DNA of 64,000 bases, from assembly GCA_025360125.1 (NCBI GenBank), contig JANYCU010000006.1, positions 20,087 to 84,086 of the forward strand, read 5' to 3'. This DNA is from Armatimonadota bacterium. Lineage in GTDB: Bacteria; Armatimonadota; Fimbriimonadia; Fimbriimonadales; Fimbriimonadaceae. A program made the translations under genes and the position numbers. This document shows positions 15,956 to 24,753 of the stretch, piece by piece. The notes beneath the pieces are model-generated. The model was not told the origin of the DNA. It saw only the letters and a program-made list of their open reading frames with translations, and did not search any database. Position 1 is the first letter of the stretch. Each line of letters starts with the position of its first letter.

Positions 15956-16852
15956 CTATCCCCCGCCGCGCTTTCCTTTTTTCGGTTTAGGTAGTTCACC
16001 GACTTCCTTTTTGTCGTACTTGTGCTTGCCGTAATCGCTGAATGACGCTACGTCGAAGTTGTTGTACGTCACGAAGGGCTGTTTAGCCAGTCGCTCGTGA
16101 AAGATTTGGTCAGTCGTCTTGAATACGATTCCGCCGAACTTCGCTGGTCCACCCGTGTGAGAGAGGATAGTGTCGCTGGTCGCGGCCCGATTTTCGAATT
16201 CGTACTTTTTGTCGAATCCCTGCATTTCAGACCGCCTGACCATCGCCTTAGGATGCTCGGCAATATGCGCCAGGTGCATCTTGGAATAGGTTTCCTTCTT
16301 TTGCGCCAGAGTGAGCTTAGGATCGTTCCAAACGTCGTTTAGAGTCTCGGCGAATTTGAGTTCGAACGATAAATCCTTCGTGTCCCAGTAGCCAGGCAAG
16401 CATGTCAAGACCACGCCTTGCTGATTCAGCACAAAGATTTGGATGTTGTGGGGTCCAGCACCGTTGGTGGTGAAAACGGCTCCGCCGTCGACGGGATGAA
16501 TTCCTGAGTCGCCGCACCATGGCATACCAACAATGTTGCGATACCCGCAGACAAAGTCAGACTTGATCAGGGAGAAAGTGGGTTCGGAAGAGAGCGACAC
16601 GGCCCTCAAGCTTTCGCCCGCACTTCACGTATTGCCCGACATGGAGCCGAGCATGTTGACAAAAAGGATCAACTTGCCTTCTTTCTTAGACCGATCGAGA
16701 ATGGGTTGTGGTTCGGTGAGCCACTTGATCTCTGAGTTCACTTTGCAAGTATTTGCGTAAGCGAGACCCGGATCAACCGCATTCTTATTCTTCTTCGAAT
16801 CCTGAGGCAACTGGAGACCGCAAAGCATCGGCAAAGCAGCGAGTAGTACCAT
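15956..16852 (-). CDS. Secreted thioredoxin-like protein with one in-frame TGA (candidate selenoprotein, or broken gene)
   Basis: From ATG 16852 (AAGG five bases upstream) the frame runs 298 codons to 15956 with a single TGA at 16625-16627. The part before it starts with a signal peptide (MVLLAALPMLCGLQ) and reads WLTEPQPILDRSKKEGKLIL then FVNMLGSMSGNT. The part after it continues in the same frame with SAGESLRAVSLSSEPTFSLI, KSDFVCGYRN, then NGAGPHNIQIFVLNQQGVVL and a helical C-terminus ending KKGKRGGG. The lead-in (residues being worked on by KEGKLILF, then the TGA) fits a thioredoxin fold in which the TGA sits at the redox Cys position. Decoding as selenocysteine is therefore plausible; a nonsense mutation or sequencing error is the alternative. 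Confidence 0.65.
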
Positions 16853-16920
16853 AGTAACCTTATACCATGATTGGGGCTTTTTCACCAATAGGACCTGGGC
16901 CGTTTGGCGGCCCCACTCGA

Positions 16921-16963
16921 GCATGCTTAGACTCTCAGCTTCGCAGTGGTCGGCTAAGCATGC
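16921..16963 (+). repeat. Variable-stem hairpin repeat, copy E
   Basis: GCATGCTTAG (16921-16930) pairs perfectly over ten bases with CTAAGCATGC (16954-16963). The 23-base loop is A, then CTCTCAGCTTCGCAGTGGTC, then GG. CACGGCGG follows instead of the longer second module. It sits between the thioredoxin-like gene and xerC/D. Confidence 0.7.
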
Positions 16964-16981
16964 CACGGCGGAATCTGAAAT

Positions 16982-17830
16982 CTATTTTCCCTTTGGATGC
17001 GCGTTCTGTACTGTCTCGTGAAGTCGTTCGATGCTGACATGCGTATAAATCTGAGTTGTGGCGAGGCTTGAGTGCCCCAGCAGTTGCTGCACCGTCTTGA
17101 GGTCAGCCCCACCATCGAGCAGGTGAGTGGCGAATGTGTGGCGCAGAGTATGCGGCGAAGTATCGGGCGGGAGTCCGACCGCCAATGCCCAGCGCTTCAC
17201 GATGTTTTGGACGGTGCGCGTGGTGAGCCGGAGGCCTTTATCATTCGTAAACAGGGCATCGCCCTGTAACGGGGCTGTTCGCTCAGATTGGACGTAGTCG
17301 TCAATGGCAGTGCTCGCCGCGCCTCCGAAGAAGACAACCCGTTCTTTGTCGCCCTTTCCAATGATTCGGATCGAATTATTGTGAAACTCAAAATCCCCTT
17401 TATTGATGCTGACGGCTTCGGCGGACCGGAGACCCGCAGAGTAAATCAGCTCCAAAATTGCGCGATCACGCTTGGGAGTTCGTCCGACATCTTGCTGGTC
17501 GAGCAAGTTGCTGGCTTGGGGAAGGTTGAGGCTCTTGGGGAGGTTTCGGCGTCGAAACGGTGCCTCTAGCGGCTCGGTCGGGTCGCGGTCGATGACCTGA
17601 GTTGAGCGGAGATACTTGGCGAACGACCGAATGGTGGAGAGTTTTCTGGCCCGGGTTCGTGGAGATCCACCGTTCTTGCGGAGGTACTTCCGCAAAGTCT
17701 CGGTGTCAAAGTCGAAGGCGCCAGCAGTAAATTCAGCCAATTGGCTCAGATCGGCTCCGTAGGCCCGAACTGTCGCCCCAGATCGCCGAGCGCGGAGGTG
17801 ATCCAGAAATTTCTGAATCTGATCATCCAT
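16982..17830 (-). CDS. xerC: Tyrosine recombinase, XerC/XerD type
   Basis: 282 residues from ATG 17830; GTG 17854 would add eight residues. The N-terminal core-binding domain (about 1-85) and the C-terminal catalytic domain are both complete. Catalytic residues, numbered from this start, are Arg135 (AGLRSAEAV), Lys159 (GKGDKER), His227 and Arg230 (HTLRHTFATH), His253 (LLGHSS) and nucleophile Tyr262 (QIYTHV). Length and the absence of mobile-element neighbours point to a housekeeping Xer that resolves chromosome dimers at dif. XerC and XerD cannot be told apart here. It lies just downstream of fabF on the minus strand. Confidence 0.9.
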   Translation of the reverse strand: MDDQIQKFLDHLRARRSGATVRAYGADLSQLAEFTAGAFDFDTETLRKYLRKNGGSPRTRARKLSTIRSFAKYLRSTQVIDRDPTEPLEAPFRRRNLPKSLNLPQASNLLDQQDVGRTPKRDRAILELIYSAGLRSAEAVSINKGDFEFHNNSIRIIGKGDKERVVFFGGAASTAIDDYVQSERTAPLQGDALFTNDKGLRLTTRTVQNIVKRWALAVGLPPDTSPHTLRHTFATHLLDGGADLKTVQQLLGHSSLATTQIYTHVSIERLHETVQNAHPKGK

Positions 17831-17887
17831 CGGTCCGGAAACTCGGTTGGCCACTGTTTTTAGTTTGGCTCATAATCGAAGGCATTT

Positions 17888-17910
17888 TTCCTCTCCTAAG
17901 AGGAGAGGAA
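17888..17910. repeat. Inverted repeat between fabF and xer
   Basis: TTCCTCTCCT pairs with AGGAGAGGAA around AAG. The Ts precede the stem on either strand rather than follow it, so it is not a canonical terminator. Confidence 0.4.
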
Positions 17911-17914
17911 AAGT

Positions 17915-19183
17915 CTATCCTCCCTTCGTCATGATTAGCGAGACGTTGTGTCCGCCGAATCCGAAGGAGTTATTGAGGACAATATTAAGCTCACGCTTTT
18001 GCGCGACATGGGCGACGTGGTTCAGATCACACATCGGATCAGGATTGTCTAAATTGATGGTCGGCGGCATAATGCCGTCGCGCATCGCCAGAATACAGAT
18101 CAGCGACTCGATTGCACCCGCCGCACCCAACGTATGTCCATGCATTGACTTCGTCGACGACATCGCCAGCTTGTACGCGTGATCGCCAAAGACCTTTTTA
18201 ACCGCGGAAACTTCCATCGGATCGCCGACCGGGGTCGAGGTTCCGTGGGCATTAATATAATCGATGTCTTCCGGCACCAGACCAGCTTTGCGCAACGCCA
18301 TGTTCATCGACTTGGCTGCGCCGCGTCCTTCCGGATGCGGAGAGGTGATGTGATACGCGTCTGCCGACATTCCGTATCCAATCACTTCGCAATAAATCTT
18401 TGCTCCCCGAGCTAGCGCATGGTCGCGGTCTTCGAGCAGTAATACCGCCGATCCTTCGCCCATTACGAACCCGTCTCGATCGACATCGAACGGGCGAGAT
18501 GCCTTTGTCGGCTCGTCGTTTCGAGTGGACATGGCGCGACAGGCACAAAAACCAGCGATGCCGATTTCGTTGACCGATGCTTCGCTTCCACCCGCAAGCA
18601 TACAAACCGCGTCGCCGCGTTTGATGATTTCCATCGCGTCGCCAATCGCATTGGCACCGGTAGAACAAGCCGAAACGATCGTGTGATTTGGGCCCCGCAG
18701 GTCGTTAATAATCGAAACGATGCCGCTCGCCATGTCTGCGATCATGTACGGGACAAAAAATGGAGAAACTCGATCCGGCTTGCCGTTGTGAATGAACCCA
18801 GTGTTCTCGTACATCACGGACATTCCGCCGACTCCAGTGCCGATCAAAACACCAAATTCGTTTCGTAAATCTTCGTCAAATTCGATTCCCGAATCGTCAA
18901 TGGCTTGACGAGCCGATGCGATCGCAAAGTGAAGGAACCGATCCATCCGACGGGCATCTTTCTTTTCAAACCCTTCGCAATACCAATCTTCGACGTTGAA
19001 GTCAGGGACTTCACCGGCAATTTGGGTAGCAAAAGGGGTTGGGTCGACATTGGTGACTGTTCGGATTCCCGAAACACCAGCGACCACTTTTGGCCAAAAA
19101 ACGTCGACACCAGTGCCGAGCGGAGTTACCGCTCCAACCCCGGTGACGACTACTCGCCCGGATGGTACGGGCGGCGAACTCAT
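17915..19183 (-). CDS. fabF: 3-oxoacyl-[acyl-carrier-protein] synthase II
   Basis: 422 residues. FabF elongates acyl-ACP by Claisen condensation with malonyl-ACP in fatty acid synthesis. The Cys-His-His active site is complete: Cys173 (SACSTGAN), His313 (NAHGTSTPVGD) and His350 (GHTLGAAGA). The C-terminal NSFGFGGHN motif is present. The product begins VVVTGVGAVTPLG after a short N-terminal extension. Its ATG follows directly on the acpP stop codon (TAAATG), so the acyl carrier protein and the synthase are translated as a coupled pair, as in many bacteria. Confidence 0.97.
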   Translation of the reverse strand: MSSPPVPSGRVVVTGVGAVTPLGTGVDVFWPKVVAGVSGIRTVTNVDPTPFATQIAGEVPDFNVEDWYCEGFEKKDARRMDRFLHFAIASARQAIDDSGIEFDEDLRNEFGVLIGTGVGGMSVMYENTGFIHNGKPDRVSPFFVPYMIADMASGIVSIINDLRGPNHTIVSACSTGANAIGDAMEIIKRGDAVCMLAGGSEASVNEIGIAGFCACRAMSTRNDEPTKASRPFDVDRDGFVMGEGSAVLLLEDRDHALARGAKIYCEVIGYGMSADAYHITSPHPEGRGAAKSMNMALRKAGLVPEDIDYINAHGTSTPVGDPMEVSAVKKVFGDHAYKLAMSSTKSMHGHTLGAAGAIESLICILAMRDGIMPPTINLDNPDPMCDLNHVAHVAQKRELNIVLNNSFGFGGHNVSLIMTKGG

Positions 19184-19423
19184 TTAAGCCTTCTTCTTCG
19201 TAATGTAGTCGACCGCCGTTCCAACAGTCTTGATATCGCCTACTTCTTCGTCGGGGATGTCGATTTCGAATTCATCTTCGAAAGCCATTACCAGCTCAAC
19301 AACATCCAGGGAATCTGCGCCGAGGTCATCGGTAAAGCTAGCTTCCATTGTCACTTCTTCAGGCTTGACGTCGAGTTCTTCGACAGTTACCTTTTTCACT
19401 CGGTCAAAAATGTCGGTAGACAT
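19184..19423 (-). CDS. acpP: Acyl carrier protein
   Basis: 79 residues, strongly acidic, all helical. Ser38 in [12 protein letters not shown] is the phosphopantetheine attachment site. It carries acyl intermediates between fatty acid synthesis enzymes in the cytoplasm. It is the first gene of the acpP-fabF pair; no spacer separates it from fabF. Confidence 0.97.
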   Translation of the reverse strand: MSTDIFDRVKKVTVEELDVKPEEVTMEASFTDDLGADSLDVVELVMAFEDEFEIDIPDEEVGDIKTVGTAVDYITKKKA

Positions 19424-19525
19424 AGGTAAATAAAGATACCCGCCTCGCCCTGCGAACAGGTAACCAGAACAGGTTCAAATTCTATTTTTTGTACGCCGGA
19501 TTTCTGATTCGTGCTGCTTTTCGGT

Positions 19526-21157
19526 TCAAAGTGCGTGAAGTTTTGGCCATTGGATTTCGACGCCTTGGTCAAAAAGTAGGATTTGCAATTCCGTCAGGTG
19601 GGTCCCAATTCCCTGGACATCCATATGATAGTGGAGCATGAGGGAGGCAATTGCGGCGGCCGACTCACCGATATTCCACTCCACGGGGTGAAGGCGATAG
19701 CAACCGTTAGTGATGTGAGTGGCACCAATGTTTTTGCACGCGGGAATGAGGTTTTTCATTCGAACGGGGATGAGCGAACCAGCCGGAATCTCGAACGGCA
19801 ACGTAGACGTATCGATCGTGTTCTTGCCATTCGTGCTTGGGTGCAGGTCAATTCGGTAAGACCCGACCCCGATGGAATCGGTAAAGGACGGTGCCCGGTC
19901 GGCGCCGGGGTTGGTGTAGGCCGCGATGTACTGCTCCTTGACCGTGAATTGAGCCTTGATTCGGCGGGATTCTCGGATGTAGGGATATTTGGCGAATCCG
20001 TCCGGGGTTCCGGTGATATCCGGATCCATATAAAGGCCAGGATAGGCACCCGGTTGGTCGTCGTGGCGGGGAGCGTCGTGTTGCAACCAGTACAAGAGTG
20101 AAAGAGAAAGTTCTTTTGAGTCTGCTAGCCGAGATGCTGAAACTGGACCCATGGCCCCCGGTAGGTCAAATTGGTCGGGTATTTGGTCACCAATTGGCAA
20201 GGGGTCAACATCAATGATAGAGGCTTCGAAATAGTCGTTTTGGGGCCAGTTCACGACGGTAACCGGATTCATCTTCTTCTTTCTAGTTGCCGGATTGACG
20301 ATTTGGCGGTAAGGGAAGAGCGCATACCAGTCATCGGGGTCGCGGGGGTAGAGCGGTAATTCGATTTCTTCGCCCGTATGAGCATGAAGCACCTGAAAGC
20401 CAAGAAGTGGTCCTGGCCAAAAGTCCGGTTTCCAAGTTCGCCATTTGTCGTACTGAGCGGGCTTGGCAATGCGATGATCCGTCCCATCCGCGTGTCCCAT
20501 GGCGAAGCACCATGTTAGTCCTTGCACATTGTCAGGTTCAGGATTACCATTGACCGAATTTGGTTCTTTGGATTGGTCAATGGACTCGGCCCCGATAACA
20601 TATTCAGTTCCCGTCATCGGGAGCAAATCGCCCAATTCGGTGGCATCGAGAACGACTGAGCCGGAATATTCTTCGAACTTGCCATTCTTCAGGTTGAGAA
20701 ATCGAACAGATCGGACTCGATCATCCTGAACATCTGCGGAATGGGCCTTGCGACGGTAAAGGATCGTTAAACTGCCGGAAGCAAGGTACGGACGGAGCAT
20801 TTCGGCAATCACCGCGACTCCGACTTTGGGTTCGTGGCAGAGGCGGCTTACCCAACCGGATCCTGGGTTGAGCGTTCGCTTCAATTGGGCCTCGCGGGTG
20901 AGGTTTTTATGATCCCGATAGTATTGGCGCACGAGCCGGCGATAGGTGCGGTACCGTTCAGTGCATCCAAATTGTTCGATCCAAGGGTGCTCGTCGGGGG
21001 GGACGATCTGTGCCGTTAGCTGGCCACCGAGCCAGTCAGTTTCTTCGGTGAGGATGACCGAGTGACCTAGTTCGCACGCCATCATTGCGGCGGCGGCACC
21101 GCCTGTTCCTCCACCAACGATCAGAATGTCGCAATTTGCGCCCGGCATGCGAGACAT
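19526..21157 (-). CDS. FAD-dependent oxidoreductase (FAD_oxidored family)
   Basis: 543 residues. The Rossmann start CDILIVGGGTGGAAAAMMAC (GxGxxG variant) is followed by LTEETDWLGGQLT, typical of this FAD-binding family. In the middle come VVLDATELGDLLPM and GLTWCFAMGHADG; the C-terminus has NGCYRLHPVEWNIGESAAA, the second FAD-contact region. No signal peptide or lipobox is seen. Relatives are poorly characterised; several sit with sugar catabolism genes. The substrate cannot be told. It is monocistronic, read away from the neighbouring secreted-protein gene. Confidence 0.85.
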   Translation of the reverse strand: MSRMPGANCDILIVGGGTGGAAAAMMACELGHSVILTEETDWLGGQLTAQIVPPDEHPWIEQFGCTERYRTYRRLVRQYYRDHKNLTREAQLKRTLNPGSGWVSRLCHEPKVGVAVIAEMLRPYLASGSLTILYRRKAHSADVQDDRVRSVRFLNLKNGKFEEYSGSVVLDATELGDLLPMTGTEYVIGAESIDQSKEPNSVNGNPEPDNVQGLTWCFAMGHADGTDHRIAKPAQYDKWRTWKPDFWPGPLLGFQVLHAHTGEEIELPLYPRDPDDWYALFPYRQIVNPATRKKKMNPVTVVNWPQNDYFEASIIDVDPLPIGDQIPDQFDLPGAMGPVSASRLADSKELSLSLLYWLQHDAPRHDDQPGAYPGLYMDPDITGTPDGFAKYPYIRESRRIKAQFTVKEQYIAAYTNPGADRAPSFTDSIGVGSYRIDLHPSTNGKNTIDTSTLPFEIPAGSLIPVRMKNLIPACKNIGATHITNGCYRLHPVEWNIGESAAAIASLMLHYHMDVQGIGTHLTELQILLFDQGVEIQWPKLHAL

Positions 21158-21176
21158 GTTATTCGATTATTCGTCC

Positions 21177-21182
21177 TATAAT
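21177..21182 (+). promoter_or_regulatory. -10 element TATAAT before the 149-aa gene
   Basis: A consensus TATAAT 11 bases before the ATG, with GAGGGG between as ribosome binding site. The predicted leader would be only a few bases. Confidence 0.45.
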
Positions 21183-21193
21183 CTTGAGGGGAA

Positions 21194-21643
21194 ATGAAAA
21201 GATCAATAGTTGTTGGGATTGCAGTTTTTTGTTTTGGGTCCGCATTGGCCCAACAAAATCCAACACCATCTCTAGCTGATCGAGCGATTTCTGCCAGCAT
21301 TGCGATGGCCAAAACGGTTTGGCAACGCGTTCAAAAAGAAGGACGTCCCTTGGCCGAGCGGATGCTCAAAGCCGCGCCAGACTATTATAAGGGTGCGCAA
21401 AGTCAATTGCAGGACCTCGTGAAACGGGTCGATAAGGCTGAGATCCCCAAAACATTTGGCGAAAAGCAAAAACTGGCATTGGAGCTATGGAAGATGCGTG
21501 GAGCAATCAATGTAATGGCTCTGAGCGACCCCGAAGTCGTAAAAAGTCTGCTGAATTATCGTCCTGAAGCAGTTCAAAAAATGCAAAAAGACCTGCAACA
21601 GACCGAGACGAAGCTCAAAAAAGCAAACCTGCCCGGAATCTAG
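21194..21643 (+). CDS. Secreted hypothetical protein, 149 aa
   Basis: A clear signal peptide (MKRSIVVGIAVFCFGSALAQ) is followed by about 130 residues of predicted amphipathic helices, rich in Lys, Gln and Leu (SQLQDLVKRVDKAEIPKTFG, QKMQKDLQQTETKLKKA). No family or enzyme motif is recognised. It would be exported, perhaps as a helical periplasmic protein. The start is set by GAGGGG six bases upstream. It precedes the rpmH cluster but rpmH has its own TACAAT at 21647-21652. Confidence 0.8.
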   Translation: MKRSIVVGIAVFCFGSALAQQNPTPSLADRAISASIAMAKTVWQRVQKEGRPLAERMLKAAPDYYKGAQSQLQDLVKRVDKAEIPKTFGEKQKLALELWKMRGAINVMALSDPEVVKSLLNYRPEAVQKMQKDLQQTETKLKKANLPGI

Positions 21644-21685
21644 GGGTACAATATGACCTCCTAACACTTCAGTGAAGGCTGCCCC

Positions 21686-21820
21686 ATGAAACGCACGTTC
21701 CAACCTAACAACCGCAAAAGAAGTAAGACTCACGGTTTTCGAATTCGAATGAGAACCCAAGACGGTCAAAACGTCCTAAAACGACGACGAGGAAAAGGTC
21801 GTCACAAACTGAGCGCATAA
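21686..21820 (+). CDS. rpmH: 50S ribosomal protein L34 (bL34)
   Basis: A 44-residue gene: [20 protein letters not shown] then [20 protein letters not shown] and KLSA, matching bL34 throughout. GAAGG eight bases upstream serves as ribosome binding site. It is the first gene of the conserved rpmH-rnpA-yidD-yidC-jag order. Its TAA stop overlaps the presumed ATA start of rnpA. Confidence 0.97.
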   Translation: MKRTFQPNNRKRSKTHGFRIRMRTQDGQNVLKRRRGKGRHKLSA

Positions 21821-22143
21821 AAGGTCCATCCAAGCGCCGGTTTGACGAAATTTACAATCAAGGTCGCCGTTTCCGTGGCGACTTTTTAACGCTGATCGTT
21901 AATCCGGGCAATGGCCTCGTTGGGATTGCAACGAGCAAAAAGCTTGGTTCAAAACCTCAACGCAATCGGCAAAAGAGAAGAATTTACGCAATGATTCAAT
22001 CGCTTGAACCTCTCGCTCAGCAGGACATTGTTTTTGTTGCGAGTGTCAAGTGCCAAAATGCTGACCATGCAACGCTTGCCAACGATTTTACGCAATTAAT
22101 GGGAGAGGCGCGAATTTGGGTCGGAGGCTTGGAATCTTCTTAG
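21817..22143 (+). CDS. rnpA: Ribonuclease P protein component, with apparent ATA start
   Basis: 108 residues if read from ATA 21817. RnpA binds RNase P RNA and helps cut tRNA 5' leaders. Landmarks are [15 protein letters not shown] near the start and [20 protein letters not shown], the RNR motif of the family. The frame is open far upstream, back into rpmH, yet has no ATG, GTG or TTG before the conserved region. The ATA overlaps the rpmH stop (ATAA), the usual layout for coupled translation, and gives a normal RnpA length. A frameshift from rpmH or an overlapping start further upstream inside rpmH are alternatives. Confidence 0.85.
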   Translation: MKGPSKRRFDEIYNQGRRFRGDFLTLIVNPGNGLVGIATSKKLGSKPQRNRQKRRIYAMIQSLEPLAQQDIVFVASVKCQNADHATLANDFTQLMGEARIWVGGLESS

Positions 22144-22325
22144 TTCGATGTTATCAACGCGGTTTTGCGTGGATGCCGCCAACGTGCCGATTCAACCCAA
22201 GTTGCTCTCAATATACGTTGGAAGCAATCGACAAATACGGACTCATTAAAGGCTCGTGGATGGGAATGAAAAGAATCGGTCGTTGTGGTCCATGGCACCC
22301 GGGTGGAGACGACCCTGTACCGTAA
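22116..22325 (+). CDS. yidD: Membrane protein insertion efficiency factor YidD
   Basis: 69 residues from TTG 22116, with GAGG seven bases upstream; it overlaps the end of rnpA by 28 bases. The family core CRFNPSCSQYTLEAIDKYG is intact, including the Cys pair, followed by RIGRCGPWHPGG. YidD is a small amphipathic, membrane-associated protein that aids YidC-dependent insertion. Its place between rnpA and yidC is the usual one. Confidence 0.95.
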   Translation: MGRRLGIFLVRCYQRGFAWMPPTCRFNPSCSQYTLEAIDKYGLIKGSWMGMKRIGRCGPWHPGGDDPVP

Positions 22326-22339
22326 AAGTTTAAAAATCA

Positions 22340-23716
22340 ATGGCTAAAGCACCTGTACCAAAGAAAAATATGACGTTCATCTGGATTATCTGGATGTTGT
22401 CATTTGTCTGGATCTTCTCGACGATGAACAATCAGAAGAAGGATCCACCGCAACCAACCCAGAACATCCTTGACCTTTTGAAAAAGGATAACAAAGAGCT
22501 TCTTGATGTTTCAGCTGCTCAACACTTTAACACGTATAAAAACCAGCTTGACGAAGAGGTCAAAACCAAGAAGCTGTCGGAGCATGACGCAGACGTCAAG
22601 AAATTCGAGGGTGCCGTCTTGGTTGCCAATACCCAGCTTCGAGCGGGGATCATTCGGAACGAGACCCCCCGAGTTCGTTTGGGCTACCAAACCCTCTGGA
22701 CGTTCCAAAAGAAATTTCGAGATACTGCCGATTGGAAGGACAAGGCAGTTGACACCGCTCCAGACTCGCGAACACCTGAAGTCCTAACCTCTACTTCTGG
22801 CCAAAAACTATTTGACGGTGTGAGCGAAATTCTGAGCGCTCGAAACAAAAAAGAAATTATTTGGGGATTCATTCCCGGTGGCTACAATGCTATCGATTCT
22901 CTTATCGCTTTGACGGGCCGAAACGCAGGATTTAGCTACTGGTTTGGCGCGTTGCTTTTGGCTTTTGTTGTCCGATTAGTCGTCTTCCCGTTCACTCAAA
23001 AGACAATCATGCACTCGCGACAAATGTCGCAACTTAGCCCCTTGATGACGAAGATCAAGGAAGAGTTCAAAGATGATCCGCAAGAGATGAATAAGCGGGT
23101 AATGGCGCTTTATAAGGAATATGGCTTGAATCCGGCCGCTGGCTGCGCCCCGGCATTCGTTCAAATGCCGCTGTTCCTCACGGTTTACCAGTGCATGCTG
23201 TTGTACCAATTCGAATTCCAAAAGGGCCATTTCCTTTGGATCAACGAATCGATCAGCAAGGCCACCGGCTTCACTGCCCCGAACCTTGGCACCCAAGACA
23301 ACATTCTCATCGTCCTCTACGGCATCAGCATGATCATCTCCCAGATGCTGACCCCGGTCAGTGACCCAAGTCAGAAGAAGCAGATGCGCCTAATGGGCAT
23401 CGGCATTTCCTGTCTCTTTACATTTTTCATGTTCACCGGAGCATTTCCGGTCGTGAGTGGCTTCGTCCTTTACTGGACGTTTACCAATATCTTTGCGACA
23501 GCGCAGTCGCTCAGAGCCTACCGCTTACCACTCGTGCCGTTGCAAAAAGTGAACACGAAGGACGGAGGAGTCTATCCCCAAGACCCAACAGACATGTTTC
23601 CATGGATGAAGAAGGTCGCTGGTAAAGATAAACCCACTCCGCCAACTAAGGGCAAGTCAAACGTAGATCCGTCAAAGAAGACAGGCAAGCCCCAACAACA
23701 CAAACCAAAAAAGTAA
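22340..23716 (+). CDS. yidC: Membrane protein insertase YidC/Oxa1
   Basis: 458 residues. A first membrane helix (about 12-28, FIWIIWMLSFVWIFS) is followed by a soluble domain of about 170 residues, shorter than the large periplasmic domain of proteobacterial YidC. The Oxa1 core runs from about 195 to 400 with FSYWFGALLLAFVVRLVVFP, the Arg of the hydrophilic groove, QKTIMHSRQMSQLSP, and ALYKEYGLNPAAGCAP. The C-terminal 55 residues are basic and Pro/Lys rich, as in YidC proteins that contact the ribosome. It inserts proteins into the inner membrane alone or with SecYEG. Confidence 0.96.
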   Translation: MAKAPVPKKNMTFIWIIWMLSFVWIFSTMNNQKKDPPQPTQNILDLLKKDNKELLDVSAAQHFNTYKNQLDEEVKTKKLSEHDADVKKFEGAVLVANTQLRAGIIRNETPRVRLGYQTLWTFQKKFRDTADWKDKAVDTAPDSRTPEVLTSTSGQKLFDGVSEILSARNKKEIIWGFIPGGYNAIDSLIALTGRNAGFSYWFGALLLAFVVRLVVFPFTQKTIMHSRQMSQLSPLMTKIKEEFKDDPQEMNKRVMALYKEYGLNPAAGCAPAFVQMPLFLTVYQCMLLYQFEFQKGHFLWINESISKATGFTAPNLGTQDNILIVLYGISMIISQMLTPVSDPSQKKQMRLMGIGISCLFTFFMFTGAFPVVSGFVLYWTFTNIFATAQSLRAYRLPLVPLQKVNTKDGGVYPQDPTDMFPWMKKVAGKDKPTPPTKGKSNVDPSKKTGKPQQHKPKK

Positions 23717-23727
23717 GGTTATAAAAA

Positions 23728-24678
23728 ATGCAAACGATTGAATTAACCGTCAAAAATCTGGACGATGCCGCCGCTACCGCTGCCGAACAACTCGGGGTTA
23801 GCCCAGATCAAGTCAAAATCACTGTCCTCGAAGAGTCTAAAAAGCTCTTCGGCAAAGTCACGTATAAGGTGAAGGCTGAGACCAAAGTAGCGCCTAAATC
23901 AGCGGCTAAGGCTGTTGTCGAAGCCCCTGCTCCTGTGGTTGCAAAGGCAGAACCTGCCCCTGCGGCACCGGTCGCAGCAAGCACTGATGCTCCTCGCAAA
24001 AAGCTTGGTGCCAAGAAAGAAGCTCCCGCCCCGGCCGCCGCTGCTCCAGTTGAAGCCGCTGCCCCAGCCGAAGCTGCCGCTCCAGCCGAAGCTGCACCGA
24101 AAGCCAAAACTTCACGAGTCGGCGCAAAGGCGAAGGCCGCTACGCCAGTCGAAGCCGCCGCCGAAGCACCAGCTGAAGCCCCTGCATCTCGCGAAGAAGA
24201 TTCTGGTCCAGAAGTTGTTGCAACCAAGGAAGATGCCGCCAAGCTGGAAGGCATCCTCAAAACCCTCGCTCATAAGTCAGGACTTGAAGCCGAGATCGTC
24301 GTTGGCGAGCTCCAAGGCAAGTACATCAACCTTTCGATCGACGGAAAAGAAGCTGGCTTCTTGGTCGGTAAGAACGGCGAAGTCTTGAACTCTCTCCAAT
24401 ATTTGATCAACCTCGTTGCCAAGCAACAGTTGGCCAACGGAGTCCGAGTGACCCTCGACGGTAACGACTACCGAAAGAAGCGTGCTGAAGCATTGACCAA
24501 CTTGGCATCGAAAATCGCCGAGAAGGTCCGAGAGCGGGGCGAAGAAGCCGTTCTCGAAGCGCTTCCTGCATTCGAGCGACGAGTAATTCATAAGGCTCTC
24601 CAAGAAATTGAAGGCGTCACCACTTACAGCGAAGGCGAAGAGCCAGATCGACGAGTCGTTATCGCTCCGATCGACTAA
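23728..24678 (+). CDS. jag: RNA-binding protein Jag/KhpB
   Basis: 316 residues. An N-terminal Jag domain (1-52, starting MQTIELTVKNLDDAAATAAE with KKLFGKVTYKV), then a low-complexity linker of about 115 residues dominated by Ala, Pro, Glu and Lys (repeats such as APVEAAAPAEAAAPAEAA), then a KH domain (about 185-245, GFLVGKNGEVLNSLQYLINL with the GxxG as GKNG) and an R3H domain (about 250-316). It binds RNA and in other bacteria affects cell division and envelope regulation. The long linker is at the upper end for the family. Last gene of the rpmH cluster. Confidence 0.94.
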   Translation: MQTIELTVKNLDDAAATAAEQLGVSPDQVKITVLEESKKLFGKVTYKVKAETKVAPKSAAKAVVEAPAPVVAKAEPAPAAPVAASTDAPRKKLGAKKEAPAPAAAAPVEAAAPAEAAAPAEAAPKAKTSRVGAKAKAATPVEAAAEAPAEAPASREEDSGPEVVATKEDAAKLEGILKTLAHKSGLEAEIVVGELQGKYINLSIDGKEAGFLVGKNGEVLNSLQYLINLVAKQQLANGVRVTLDGNDYRKKRAEALTNLASKIAEKVRERGEEAVLEALPAFERRVIHKALQEIEGVTTYSEGEEPDRRVVIAPID

Positions 24679-24753
24679 TCCAAAACTCCCCTTCTCCTAT
24701 CTCTTTGGATGGGAGAAGGGGCAAGGGGATGAGGGCAAAAACGCCCGCATTTG

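Noticed and set aside
15956..16609. Separate 217-codon gene starting at TTG 16609
   Set aside because: It is in the same frame as the upstream part with only one TGA between, has no ribosome binding site and would start inside a thioredoxin-like domain.
17888..17910. Terminator for fabF
   Set aside because: The hairpin is good but the Ts precede rather than follow it on the fabF strand, so I list it only as an inverted repeat.
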